Of a stretch of 64,000 nt of DNA, positions 29,201 to 44,200 are shown piece by piece. The position numbers were made by a program, and so were the translations under genes. Each line of letters opens with the position of its first letter. The first letter of the stretch is position 1. This DNA is from Sinohyriopsis cumingii (Eukaryota > Mollusca > Bivalvia > Unionida > Unionidae): assembly GCA_028554795.2 (NCBI GenBank), contig CM068824.1:158732289-158796288 (forward strand). The letters run 5' to 3'. Below the pieces are notes generated by a model that saw nothing but the letters and a program-made list of their open reading frames with translations, was not told the DNA's origin and did no database searches.

Positions 29201-32200
29201 AACAATTGTCAGTATCACTGGTTTTGCCAGTGATATTAATTTTATTTCAGAAGAACTGTATAAAAGTGGGATGAACTCATAAACGAAATATCTGACTTTA
29301 GTCATTGCTATATTTACTGAATAAAATTTCTCTGCATGGTCAGTGTTAATAATGGATTTTGAGACAGAACTTTATGACAGAACAATTTAGCTTTATTAAA
29401 ACATATTCTCTAGGTTTAGCACAGTAAGAAAAGTGTTGATTGCAACCCACAAAAGTACCCCCAGTGTTTAATCTAAAAACTATATTACTCCTATTCAATC
29501 AAAGTAAATATTCACTCAGAATCATTCTTAAGTACAAAACAACAGATCTACTTTGGTCCCATCCCTTGGTACCCAAGAAGACTAGAACAGTTTTCCAAAG
29601 TTGTAGAGTGGCTACCTGCCAAGAAGCATGTTGAAAGAGACGATAAAGTGTATTACCACCCCATGACAGTGTGCATTAACACACAAGACAGGGTTAAAAA
29701 AAAACACACGTCCTCTTCTCACAACCAGGTTAAAATTGACTGGGCCACAGAAAACTTTACTACGTAATCATCAATGGGCCAAGTTGATGCCAATTCACAC
29801 CTTGAGAATAGATGATTGTATTATCTACCCTTAACAAGCATCAAAATTCAACATCATTCAACACCTGGAGAGCATTAATTAAAAGAAACCTCTGCCTATT
29901 TTGCCCATTTTTGTCAGTCAATAAGTTTGCAAAGGAAATGACTTCATTCTCTTTTATAGTTACTCAGTGTAGGCTTGATATTAAATGGATAACTATTAGG
30001 AATGTATAATGATGAAGTATCACACACTGCCATTGATTTTTTAATGGTGTTTGCATTTACACTGAAACTTTTCTATAATTTGAAGTATCACACATTGCCA
30101 TTGATTTCTTAATGGTGTTTTCATTTACACTGACACTTTTCTATAATTTGAAGTATCACACATTGCCACTGATTTCTTAATGGTGTTTACATTTACACTG
30201 ACACTTTTCTACCATTTCAAGAATTTGAAGTATCTCACACTGCCATTGATTTCTTAATGGTGTTTACATTTACACTGACACTTTTCTATAATCTGAAGTA
30301 TCACACACTGCCATTGATTTCTTAATGGTGTTTACATTTACACTGACACTTTTCTATAATTTGAAGTATCACACATTGCCATTGATTTCTTAATGGTGTT
30401 TACATTTACACTGACACTTTTCTATAATTTGAAGTATCACACATTGCCATTTATTTCTTAATGGTGTTTACATTTACACTGACACTTTTCTACCATTTGA
30501 AGAATTTGAAGTATCATACACTGCCATTGATTTCTTAATGGTGTTTACATTTACACTGACACTTTTCTATAATCTGAAGTATCACACATTGCCATTGATT
30601 TCTTAATGGTGTTTACATTTACACTGACACTTTTCTACCATTTGAAGAATTTGAAGTATCATACACTGCCATTGATTTCTTAATGATGTTTACATTTACA
30701 CTGACACTTTTCTATAATTTGAAGTATCACACATTGCCATTGATTTCTTAATGGTGTTTACATTTACACTGACACTTTTCTACCATTTGAAGAATTTGAA
30801 GTATCACACACTGCCACTGATTTCTTAATGGTGTTTACATTTACACTGACACTTTTCTATAATTTGAAGTATCACACATTGCCATTGATTTCTTAATGGT
30901 GTTTACATTTACACTGACACTTTTCTATAATTTATCATCATTTTGAATGTTTTCATTTCAAGGAGCTATCACCAAGAGTCAAACCTATGAGAAGTTAAGA
31001 GACAGAGAATGTCAAAATTTATGTGATTTTGTTGACTTTTCAGGCAATGTTACAGTTGCCCCAGGTAACCAATATTTTCAAGACTGAAGCTTTATTGACA
31101 GAATGTGATAGCAAAGGGAAGATGGTAGCAGATATATTGTAACACTGTAACTTCTTTTTACAAAAAAAATGTTGCCAGTATTTTAAGTCACAGCTGATTC
31201 CCACCAACTTTCAAACAATGTGTGCTGTTGTAACGTTATAAAACATAGAATGTTGAGACATATAGAATCTATGTTGGGGTTTGGATGGAGACAAGGAAAT
31301 CCCAGTCAAGGGGTTACATTATTTGTCTCCCCATGAAGCTTGCTGAGTGGGGAGACATATAATGTAACCCCGCAACTGGGATGTCCTTGTCTCAGTCAAA
31401 ACCCCAATGTAGATTATTTTTCTCACCCAATATTTTCCTTTAATGTAAAAAGAACTCTTCACTCGTGTAATATAGTTCACGTGCAAATGTTTACATGTGG
31501 CTCATTAATGAAAATATGTTAATCAGGGCTGTGGTGTGACCGTTGCATCCTAATTACACAGCTTATATGTGTGAGCAAATAAAAATAACATAAAACATCG
31601 CATAGTAATGAGATATTATCACATTTAATATATGGACGTTATATGAAATTGACAATAAATAATTAATATTTATTACAAGAAACTGTTTCATTTTCATCAG
31701 CTCCAATTTTGAAAAGTTATATTGTAAATAATATAATGATACTGGGTACTCAGCTCTACTGTAGTTATACTTAGTACTAGCTTTAATAAAAAGAGACATG
31801 TTGCATTAGATTATTCATGGGTAAATAGTGATCTGTGTCACTATCGTATATAGCTCTCATTTTCTTTGGAGGAGGTGAAACTGTTTGTGACATACTTGTG
31901 TTGTCCTTAATACTGATTGTAAAATTACCTCCGTGTATAAATGACCCTCCAAATACGGACCCTAGTGGATAACCATATGCTAAATTTTCAAGTTCACGGA
32001 TTCTTTGAAAATTTATTTTTTATTTTTCTGTCTTGGAAATATGGCAAGTGCTACAGTGCAATTTGCTTATGGATTAATGTGTTGATGGATAAATGATTCC
32101 TTCTGGCTGGTAAGAGCAATATTTGTCATTAAATATTGTAGGTATATTTTTGGTTCATCTGGGGCACAATGGAATTGCTTAACAAAATTAGAATATAGCA

Positions 32201-35200
32201 TGTTTGACATAACAAATTTCTGGCGGTTACCAAGTTTCCCATAGTTGTTAAGAGAGCTGGGAGGCCATGAAGTGTATAGGTCTATAGTCTGTGTATGGAT
32301 CAGTGTTTTCTGTCATAGTTCATTTCATACAGCAATGAGACATTTATTGTATCTGTAGCACAGACAAATTTCAGGTCCACATCATTAAATGTAGCTAACA
32401 GTATAAAATCTGTTTCACATAAGTGTTTAAAAATAGGTAGCTTTAGCTACATTTTATGACACTGACCTGAAAATGTACTGAGCTAGGCCTGCATATAGAA
32501 TAAAATTGACCATGCTGCTCAGAACAAACTAGCATAATACCAAAGAGCTCAACATCATATGCGTGTGTGTCTTTGTCTTTATCGAAATGTTTTTGTATGG
32601 TGCGTTCTCAAATAAAGATTGACCTTAAGTTACTATGTTTTTGTTATATATTTGTTGTTGTTTGATTTTAGAACAATTACATCAGGCACAGCAGATGACA
32701 ATAAAGATTTCTTTTTTTAAAAGTAGTTCGGAACGCGTAGACACCTTGACTGAGAAGATAGGTCTGAGATGACTAGACTTAAATAAGAAAAGTAAGGTTA
32801 GCAAAACAGCTAGATTTCTGTCGCATGGGTGAGAAAACAACTGACTGGTTTAAATCTAGTTGAAACAATAACAAAGAAATGTTCCAATTCTTTTGGCCAA
32901 TCAGCAACCTTCCTTTTTACAGCACTCTAGCAATGAGGTCTTATCAAATGAATCATTTAGATGTTAGAAACAGAGACATCTGAAACTCTCCTTTCAAATG
33001 AAAGTTACTGACATTTTTCATGTGAAAAGTAGTAACATACTTGCATAAAGATGGCATCTTATTTTGGCTTGACATTATTTTAACAAAGCTACACAGTCTT
33101 GAAAATATTAGTGATCTTGGACAAGAGTAACAATGTCTGACCAGACCAAAATCACAAGCTGACATTCTCTGTCGCTTAAAATCTCCCATATCTAACTCAT
33201 AAAGATGTGTGATAACTTGCTGATAAGGAAAATTAAGATTACTGAAAGGTTACACTGAAATGCCACTAAGAATTGCTATCTCAATTTCTCAAGTTACAAA
33301 CATTCTATCTTATTATATATTTATCCAAGGAGCCATGTATTAGAATATAATATCTGTATGGTTCTGAACCATTTCAGTGTCATGCATATATGTCATTCTT
33401 TAGTAAAAGCAAAAGGAGTGCAGTGGAGAAGTATACTGTTGTGAGTTTAATTAGGACAGGGAGAAGAAACTCTTGCATCTCAACTCATCCTTGGAATGAG
33501 CACCTGATAAATATTTTTCCTCTGTCCTGCAATTATACAAAATAATAGATGACAATATATATTACCAGCCAATATCAACCAATATGATTTCAAACCTGAC
33601 ACTATGGATTTCTAATGACCTAAAAAATGTCTTACCATCCTGGTTCCATCTTCACTATCGTTGTAGAAGTGACACAGTTTCACTGACAGACTGTATAACT
33701 TTGCAACATCCACCTGGCTCTCTCTTTGCATTGCTTGTACACAGGCATCAAAATTATTTCGCAGCAAGTCATTCTAAAAACATAGCAATTCGTATACAAA
33801 TATTACAATCCAAACCATCAAGAACAAACCAAGGTATTAAAAATTTGATTTGTTGTAAAAGCCTACTTGCTGTAAACAAAGGGAATTAGACGACTTGTCT
33901 ACCTAAGTGTTGTAATAAGGATTTAGGCCAGTTGTCTGCCTACTTACTTCGTGTAGTAAATTGATATTAACATCTGTACGACACAATTCATTTAATTTGG
34001 TTACTTTTTTTTAGTAATATATAGATTTGAAGAAAAAACAATAAAACAAAATTCTAGTTCATAACGAATTCAATAGTATATCATTCTGCTAATTCAGCAG
34101 TGATTGCTATTGTTCAAAGGTGAATAAAGTACTTCAAACTGCAACAGAATAAAAAACAAGCAAACAAAACCCCACAAAATAAATAATATGAAATTTATGT
34201 ATACAGAAATCCATTGTCCAAGTGCCTTGGACAACTACCCCTCATCTGGCTGATGCCTGCCTAATAACTGAATGCAAGAACATTTATGTATACAGAAATC
34301 TATTGTCCAAGTTCCAAGGACAACTACCACTCATCTGGCTGATGCCTGCCTAATAACTGAATGCAAGAACATTTATGTATACAGAAATCCATTGTCCAAG
34401 TGCCTTGGACAACTACCACTCATCTGGCTGATGCCTGCCTAATAACTGAATGCAAGAACATTTATGTATACAGAAATCCATTGTCCAAGTGCCTTGGACA
34501 ACTACCCCTCATCTGGCTGATGCCTGCCTAATAACTGAATGCAAGAACATTTATGTATATAGAAATCCATTGTCCAAGTGCCTTGGACAACTACCCCTCA
34601 TCTGGCTGATGCCTGCCTAATAACTGAATGCAAGAACATTTATGTATACAGAAATCCATTGTCCAAGTGCCTTGGACAACTACCACTCATCTGGCTGATG
34701 CCTGCCTAATAAATGAATGCAAGAGCAGTTGGCAGAAAAATCTGGGTCAGCAGAAGCTTTTCCTCTGAATTTCTTCCAATGCTACTGACTGCATAGGTTA
34801 TCAAAACAATGGCTTCAAGGTTTCTCTAGTTTTTGTATCTTCATGACACATCAACATCACCTGTCAAATACTGAACAGACACGCAATGCCTTGTGACGAA
34901 TTTGGTCAAATTCTGTTCTGTGTCTTTTTCAATGTTAAACTGTATAATATTTTTTTCCACTATCAGTAATAACAGTCATTTGACGGTGTAACATCATCAT
35001 CCATATCAATCAGACAATCATGCTTCCATACTTGCAGTCAAATTTGATCAAAGTCTTTTAACCTATACTCACATAAAAATGCACATGGATGCCCCAACCT
35101 TGTTTCAATGCATGCACCTTTCCGTGCCTCTACCCATTTCTATGCAAGTTTCGACACCCATGCCATACATCCATACAAGCTCTTAAAGATGCACCCTTTT

Positions 35201-38200
35201 GCATGGTTAATTCATAGCATCACCTAATGGAAATATTCCCTCTGGTGAAGCAGGCTCTCTGGAAGTTTCCATGACATCATAGCACATGCTTCTGCATCAA
35301 AAATGAATCCAAATAACTAGTATGGTTTAAAAGAACAATGGTAATCCCCAAATGAAAATGGCTGCCGCTGTCTTTACAGACAGAATCATCGAATCTAGAC
35401 AAACAGATTGGTTTCTGAGGATTAGATTGATCCAGACCTTGACAGTAATCACGAAAAATTGTTTTATAAACAAACAAGAGGTCGATGTGTGCCCAATACT
35501 GTTCAACTGACATATCAACCTGTGAATACAAATTTACACACATACTGAAACTCTAGACATAAAAGATAAGTTTGGTGCACACAGATGCTACATTGTCTAA
35601 CGATGTTGGCATAATTTATTTTCTTTCCTGGGCTCCGTGTGAATGATCACTATCAAATAAACAGGGCATGTTATTTGTACAACTTGCACTCTTCCCTGGG
35701 TCTCTCCCGACCCCAGGGGACTAGAACCAACTAAAAACTTGGAAACTGGTTATAGCCGCATACTTCAAATACATACACAGACTTAACTTGGCACTATAAG
35801 GAGAGTTAATCAATACAGTTAGCACAGATTATTATTATTGGATTTGTCCTTATCCAAACTTTGAAGCCATTGAGATACCTACCCAAGAGTGCTGCATTAG
35901 CTCTGTGGTTAAAGCGATCATAAATCTGATCAAGAATATTACCTCTACAGTGATCACAAGCCAGCCAATCTGATGGAAGATCACCTCATTAGTATGAGTG
36001 GATGTCACCCATACTTGAACCCCTGCTGCAGTTGAAGGTGTACCCTCTCACCTATAAAACCATTTGCTACCCAAATGAAGTTCGAGAACTATCAACATGA
36101 CTTATCAGATAATGGAAAAACAGAATTAATAAAACCAATGGCATGGTAAACCTGATTCTTGTGTGATGCTGTGTCACACCAATCCTCTCCTAGAATCATC
36201 AAAAGCCCTAAAACTTGCAATTCTAAATCATATATAAAACTTCTATTGAACCCAAAAACTGAAAATGTTTCATATAAGACTGTGACAACTGTTTTCCAGA
36301 TATTACTTTAATAAAGAGGAAAGAGGCTCATGAATGGACAGATTTTCTACAAAATCACAGGATATGAACATTTTCATGGCACAAAAGAAAAACTGTAAGA
36401 AAATGGGCAGCTACTTGTGCCAAAACTTTAATTATGAAGCCAGCTTGTCCACATTTCTCCACGATAATAATCTCCATGTGTATTCAACAAGAAATCATGC
36501 ATTTATATAACAAGTATGGATGTCTCTTGAAAGCGGAAACCCTCTTCAATAATACAAAAATGTACACCCTGTCCAATCATACAAAAATTTACGTCCTGTC
36601 AAATCATACAAAAAAATTACACCCTGTCCAATCATACAAAAATGTACATCCTGTCAAATCATAAAAATGTACACCCTGTCCAATCAAACAAAAATGTACA
36701 CCCTGTCAAATCACACAAAAATGTAAATCATGTCCAATCATACAAAAATTCTTAGTACTAAATATATATGTTATTCTGCTGAAATATTAAAACAGGAGAA
36801 TGAATTTAAACTGAAGGAAGTAGGCATGCACAATTCAACACTGTGTTTCTTAGTCGTCTTAATTTGATACAAACCTGTCTTTTCCTTTCTCTATAACCTC
36901 TGTAGAATTTCTGAATTTTGACAGCAGATTCGTTTCTCACTCTTTGATCCTGCAGAATTAAACCAATCAAAATGAATTGAATATTAACACAAGAGTTTCA
37001 CTACATATCACGTTACATATACATGGTGTCCATGCTTTTCTAAAGATAAATTTCCAGGTCATTTCCAGGATGAAATTACTTTTTTCAAGATTCACATATG
37101 ACCATTACTGAAAGGAACTAAAGAACATTTTAGATTATAAAACATGCATTTTCTAAATCTAAGGACGTTTCTCTTTCAAGACTCTCCAAAAGCATCAAAG
37201 TCAGAAAAGATGATCATGTACAAAACTACAAAATGTATCACACGAAACAAGTTTGATTATATTCCTATAAATTGGCACGTGAAGTCATTTCAATGTACAG
37301 AATAAAATTTCTAACTTTATTTTGCTGCATAATGTTGCTAAATGAGAACAACATAATGAATATAAATTATGTTTTGTTTCCTTTCAAACCTTTAACTCTA
37401 AAGAATTCTATAGTAAAATATATATGCATCTCATAAAAAGTAACATTTCCTATTACAGTATGGAAGAAAATTAATGCAAATAATTAGAATCTTGGCTTGT
37501 AATGAAAAGTGTTTAACCCTGAATTTAGCTATGCCAATAAAATCCCAAACAAAATTTTTCAAACAACCTAATCTCCTTAGGACAATCTGGTTAAAAATCC
37601 ATCATTTAAAAAACATTTTCAAAAGGGTTAATTTAAATTTTGACAAAAGACCTTCAAAATTATATACCGTTGTTTAAACAAGGACTGAATTTTCTGTAAA
37701 ATCAACTAGTCTTCTTGTAATTCTTTAAACCAGTCCCCAAACCGGTATTGATACAGGAGCTCATATCGTTTTTTTAAAATGTATACAGTATAATGTTGTC
37801 GGACATTTCTGCGCACCTAAGGTTTCCGTCTCCAATACTGAAGCAAAACGCATAATGAATTTTACCGATTGACGAAAATAAAATACTGCATTGCTTACTA
37901 TTTGAAAAGAGGCAACTGTCACCACAATATTCTGTTCAGAGTAATATTAATTTTGGACACATGGGATACCACCACCATGTTTTCATGACTCACGAAAAGA
38001 TGTAATGTTTATCCATCGGGCTATAGAAATGAAATATATTACTTTGGACTGTTTCCGTCAGCAGTTCAGTTGAGCAATTTGATCAGGTTTATAGCTAGTT
38101 TTACAAAATTTAACATAACAATGCCAATAAATGGCAAGCGATATTAAACCAAGTAAACCGATCTTGTAAAATTTGTTAATAAAATTCAATATTTTATAAT

Positions 38201-41200
38201 AATAAAAAAGTAAGCTATTATGTGGAAGAGAAACAACAATGAATAGGGTGTAATGTATTTAGAACGTCTTGTTTATGGGGAAAAATTGCGCAGAATTACC
38301 CGATGTGCAGAACTGGTCGACATGGTGGTAATACAAGGGACGACAATTTCTCATTTCATCTCTGAGATTCAACAATTTGGACTACAAATTTGGCATAAAA
38401 TGATTAGCAGTCCGTTTTTTAATCGAGTTTCCTCCGAATATTCCCACCCCATTTTTCATATTTGGACATTTAGTTTGGGGTGTGGGGTCATTGCAACTGC
38501 ATATCGAAATTGTTTGGAATTTGCCACCACCGTGTGTTAGCAACATATGATAGCCGCTTACCTGTGGGCCTAGAAAAGTTAAACTTTTATTATATTGACT
38601 CATGCCTGCACGAAATTGATAGGAAAATTATTTATTTTCTCAGAAATGGCAAGTATTATAACCATTATGTCATTAATCCGCAGTCAAACAGGACGAAACT
38701 ACAGCATAGATGAAACCTGACCCAGTACTCGCCATTTGCATTACTAGTCACATGACTTCACAAATCTCAAATGAGGACATCGGAAGTCCAATAGTCATGT
38801 GATATCAACAACAAACTCTATTATAATGTTGTTGCATAGAAATTCAATTATATTAAATGAAAGTCAGATACATTTTGTAAAAACCAGCAATCTGGCCAGT
38901 CTGATTTATCAAGCAGAGATCATATCAATGTGGTAGTCACATGATACAACAATACTCCAAAAGTTGTTCTCGGAATATATAAATATGGAGAATTTTGTGT
39001 TCTTTCATTTTTGTTTTCTTATTACAATCAGTATACTACTTTCATTTAATATTTTTTATTTTTTTCTCTACAACATTTGAAAAGGTGGTTTGTTAGATTT
39101 GTGTACAGTACTCATGCGACTAGCAATGCAAATCACGAGCACCAGGTAACATTTCATCAATGACATGGTTTTATCTTGTCTTTCGGCAGATTAAAGACAT
39201 TACGATTTAAATATTCACAATTTCTGAGAAAACAGGTAATTTTCATATTGATTTCATGCATGTATCACTTGATCTAGAAATGTTTAAAGTTTGCTAGGCC
39301 ATCCAGTAAGTGGCTACACTTTGCCACCACCATGTTGGCCTCTTTTGATGCTAGATTGGTTTTCATAACTTTCGTGTAAGGAAAGATACGGAAATCAAGC
39401 TGACTTTGAAAATAAAAGTCCACTAGATGAATCTAATCCACTGGTTGTTTGGATTGACTCAGCATTAATGTTTAATGCAAGCAACCAAATAATCCATTCT
39501 GCACCCTTCGAATATTCTGGCTAGAACTCGTTAAATTTAACTCACAATCAGTTTAGTTATGACTCAATTACGTGATTGTTTCAGGCATCAATTGGTGACA
39601 GGTTTTTCCCGACTTTTCATCAATATTTGAAAAATTCCAGGACTTTTCATGGTCGAGAAAAAAATTATCATTTCTCCCGACTTTTTCCAGATTTCCCGGT
39701 AGCGAGGGATCCCTGTACATATAAAGGAAACAAAGTGACCATTTCAAAGTTGTTGTTGTTGTTGCTGTAGGGTTTAATGCCATCTGTCAGCACAAGATAG
39801 GCTATACATGGCGGCCAGTATTAACGGTGGAGGAAGAACCCAGGAAAACCCCGGAAAGAACCACCAACCCACGAGAAGCTGCTGGCAGGTTTTCTCACAT
39901 ACCCACATTGGCTGAACCCGAGACTCGAACCCAGAGGTGAGATGGCAGTGATCCATAACGGTGAGCATTTTAGACCACTCGGGGCTGCCAATTTCAAAGT
40001 AAAAATGTTCAAAATAAATAATTCACCACTAATAACAAAATGTATACATTGGCTGAACACAAATGGTGCTCTTGGTAAATGTCCCAAGAATTTGCTTGTG
40101 TTATGAAACTAAGCCAGAAAACAGTTTCACACATAATTTCATATAATTGTACTACCTTTTTCACAAAATAATTAAAACAAGAAGTTGCCATAAATACCTC
40201 TCTTTTCTGTCTTTCAGCTTGCACCCTTTGTAAGAGAGAATCCTTTTCCTCCTGTAAAGGAATAATCAAATCATACAATTATATAAATCAATTAATTTTC
40301 ATTCTTATACCAGCCTAATGAAAGAATGTACCAACTTGGGCAGAAAGCAATACTTTACTTCTTTTTTCTCTTATCAACGTTCCCATAAACTTTTCCAGTA
40401 CAGGATGTATACCTGTATTGTGGACAAATGCAGAATCCTAAGTACTGGCATTCAAGAGAGGGGTAATCTACCCCCATTTGGTCACACTATTTTTTGGGTC
40501 AACACCAGAATCAAATTTTTAAGTGAATTCTCTTTCCTGCCTGAATACTGCTAGTGAAGAGGTGAGAAAATCGAAAGGAAGAGAGTGTGAAGAGGTCAAA
40601 ATTTGATAATGTTCAAAACAGTCACTTAAAAATCGCTGTTCTGCTAAATCTTTAACCTAATAAAAACCTAAGAAAATTCATTTAACTTGATGAAAATATT
40701 AAGTATTTTCTCGATTTCCTTCAGAACAAATGTTGTACACTGTACAGCTGTTTTTGTGAATAATGGAATCATCAAAAATAGATTAATATCATCAACAGGT
40801 AACAGATATATAATCCCTCTATTCCTACTTTTGCATGAGGAAATATGAAGTAAACTTGTTGACTTTTATTAACAATCTGTCAACAAACCTCCAGTGCATA
40901 ATAATTCACACGTTACTGGGATTCAAATACAAGAATCTGACACACTTCTTCCAACTCCATGTTTGAACTTTCAGTGAGAATCTTGTCAATTGGAACATAT
41001 TGAAATAATAATTATTAAACTGACATTACGTGGATATAAATACTTGAAAATAATATTTCTCAACTGTGCTGCTTAATGAACAGAAAAAGAAACAAGAATT
41101 TATACTATATTCGGACTATCAGAGCATTCATTGGTCAAATAGGGTAGAGGTGGTTTAAACACTGACTCTAGAAAAGGCAAAGTCAACTTGGCTTTCTATG

Positions 41201-44200
41201 CATATTTTGGGCAAAAAAAAATGACAGGCAATGAGGCAACTTTTTCGCATGAACTGTCCCAAAGTGCTTTATGCTGGCATTCATGCATGAACTGTCCCAA
41301 AGTGCTTTATGCTGGCATTCATGCATGAACTGTCCCAAAGTGCTTCATGCTGGCATTCATGCATGAACTGTCCCAAAGTGCTTTATGCTGGCATTCATGC
41401 ATGAACTGTCCCAAAGTGCTTTATGCTGGCATTCATGCATCATCTTTCTTAATATAAAACATCATCCTTAAAATGTTTTACTTTAATACTTTATTCAACA
41501 AATATAGGAGAGTCTACAGTTATAACTTTTACTACCAAATCTTGATAATCCAGTCCAAAAGTAACAAGATTTTTTTGCATTTGTTTCAGACTAAAAACCT
41601 TCTGCAAACATTTAAATTCAAAATGTAGTGAATGTTTCAAGAATTCTGAAGCTACAGGCCTTCTCCATAATGTTAGTCAGATATTTTTGTACGCATCAGA
41701 AAATTACAGCCTGGACCTTCAATCTTCTCAAATTTAGACTGGCCATTCTAATGAGATTATGAGATTCCAACATGGCAAATCAATTAAAAACCCTGCAGAA
41801 ATCCAAACATACAGAATACATTTACTTTTCTGTCTCTGTTTGGCTTTAGCTTTTCAATTCATTGTTAAATGTGACTCATGCACAAAGGTGCCTGAATAGA
41901 GAACTAATCATCATGTTGTGTCATGTAACGGAAAGGCACAATTTACATTTTTTAAATTCTTTGCTCTATCAAAAACAAGCCACAGTGAATATCATGATTT
42001 ATTCAGCCATTCACTCTTTAATTCTTTTTGTATGACTTCATATGAATTGAGACATCAGTATCCTGAAAGGATATGTTAGTATTTGATGGAGGGTCTGTTG
42101 AAAGGGAATTTTCTTTTTACCCAACAAATAGAGTACCATTTATAACTTTGGGTCATTTAGGTCAGAGAAAATCCGTTTCTCATTTCAATTCATTCTTTTG
42201 TATGTTTTGCATATCTCCCACTCAATGTTACCTATGACCAAATGGTATGATGGGTCACTATTTAGTTCACTGAGAAATGCACTTAGCTTCCATTTCATGT
42301 AATTAAACTGTGGTGAGACAAATACCAGTCTGGCGAAACACCTGTCATCCAATTGCTTGCTGTCATTCTTTTAGTACTGGGAAAGACCAGAATTAGGAAC
42401 AAAACACTGACATATGTGTTGGTATAAGCAAAATCTGCATCTACTTGGTTCACATTTGTGCCACATCAACACGTTCTGTGGCCATTATCAAATCATGTGT
42501 CCCAATTGTGCAACAATGTGACCTATATTGAATTCTGACAAAAAGAGCTCTTTTGATAGGTCACTGATAATTCTATATCATTCTATTCCTCATTACTGGG
42601 GTTATTATGCATTCCATTCACCCTCAAAAATTTTAATGCTTTTGTCACCTGCATTTTTGGCACCTGACAAGAGCAACTAAAAGTTAGTATAACAGTGCAG
42701 AAATAACCTTTCCTGAATAATCATGTGTTACTATCAACTGCACCTTAATATGCCACCATTCTTTCTTTTTGTAATAACTGATGAAAGATCCTTCAAGAGA
42801 CAAAAGAACATATTTTTTTCCATGGCAAGGAATATCATTTGATCACACAGTGGCAGTTTCAACATTACTGGAGGTTTGACCCTTTAAGGGTGAGCTGAAT
42901 GCATATGATCTTTATTCTAAGTGAAATTAACAGTAAACAATTACTAAAGCTCTTGTAAAAGGAGATCTCTTGTTAGTCCCAAAAGCTTCTGCAGAGAGTC
43001 AAGAATAAGTACATATCATACAGTAACTGGATTTATTATACGCTCATTTTTTTCTGTTAACTTTACACTGTCAGTATCATGCAATATTTATCCATATATT
43101 TTCATTGTGCACAACAGGTGTCTAAAAATAGTATAGTGTATTAAGAACTACTTTGTAAACAAACAATGTACACTCATTTAGTAGCTTTAGGTTTATTAGG
43201 TTTGTTTGTCCATTTGAAAGTACAGATCATAAAGTTAACGATATGGATGAGTTCACCGAGTCACAATGAAACTTTTAAACAAGCAAATGAATGGATGTGA
43301 ATGTTGCAATGTCAACAACTGAGAGACGCAGTAACTGAAAACACCATTTGGATCATTTAAACAGTTACTTAGAGAAATATTCCTACTTTTTAGCAAACAG
43401 AATGGTTCACAAGTGCTCTCTAGAGTCTATAAAAGTAGCACAGAAAAGCGTACAGAGGCCAAGGGCTATCGCATATCTATCAGAGACATGCCATTTTACA
43501 AGTCAGTCAAAACACTAATTTCCTGAAAAAATGCAACTAAGGTTTTGGTAGGAAACTAAGCAAATCAAAGTCAATAAGCCAAGATAATAAAAAAATATTA
43601 TTTCTGCTAGCTAAATGGACTGTCACACAATAGCTGCCTTGCAAATTTCCCTGTTTAAATATTTTGATACAATGTTAGGCTAGCAATAGAAGATGTACAC
43701 TGTATGATACAGGTCATAGCTGGGGTCCCTCCATTAGCAAGCATGCAAGTGACAGGGCATAGATCTATACATATGTATTCTTTAGCTTGTGATCAGAATG
43801 GTAAAAAATATATAGTTACATTTATGCATCTTGAATTTCCTCAAAATGTACTTTCTTAGTTCTGCAAATCTAAATGACATGACCCATATCAAGGAAAACC
43901 TGATGCAGACTGAAATTGTACTGTAATTTTAACTACATTTCCAAATGAAATCGTATTCCCCTTACTGCAATGATCTGACACAATAAATCCAGGACTTAAG
44001 CAGAAAAGTAGAATTTAGTTGAATTAACAGAAAAACAAAATCCATCCATTTCAGACCAGCTGGAAAAGATTTTTCAATACACATTCATTCAAAACATGAG
44101 AAATTTTGTAAACTAATGTTGAGCATGCAATAAAGTTCAAAGGCTGCTGGATGGTGCTATATGTGCATTAATATTTTTGCTGTGTATTGATGAATCTATG

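Larger units (their letters stand above)
27472..33635 (-). other. UBE3C intron 4
   Basis: Holds a degraded SINE-like piece (27790-27965), a 24-bp-arm inverted repeat (28085-28169), a 68-bp minisatellite (30013-30935), a long foldback (31269-31412) and a coding-like fragment (31783-31980). 28200-29990 and 32000-33630 show nothing recognisable. Confidence 0.6.
33774..36874 (-). other. UBE3C intron 3
   Basis: Holds an 89-bp hairpin-bearing minisatellite (34193-34727) and a 28- to 31-bp repeat (36545-36757). Otherwise nothing recognised. Confidence 0.6.

Noticed and set aside
30013-30935. CRISPR-like regular repeats
   Set aside because: Units are contiguous without unique spacers, in an animal intron; a minisatellite.
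39920-39989. tRNA-Leu/Ser-like sequence
   Set aside because: It is the head of a SINE with target duplication and (GTT)n tail, not a free tRNA gene.
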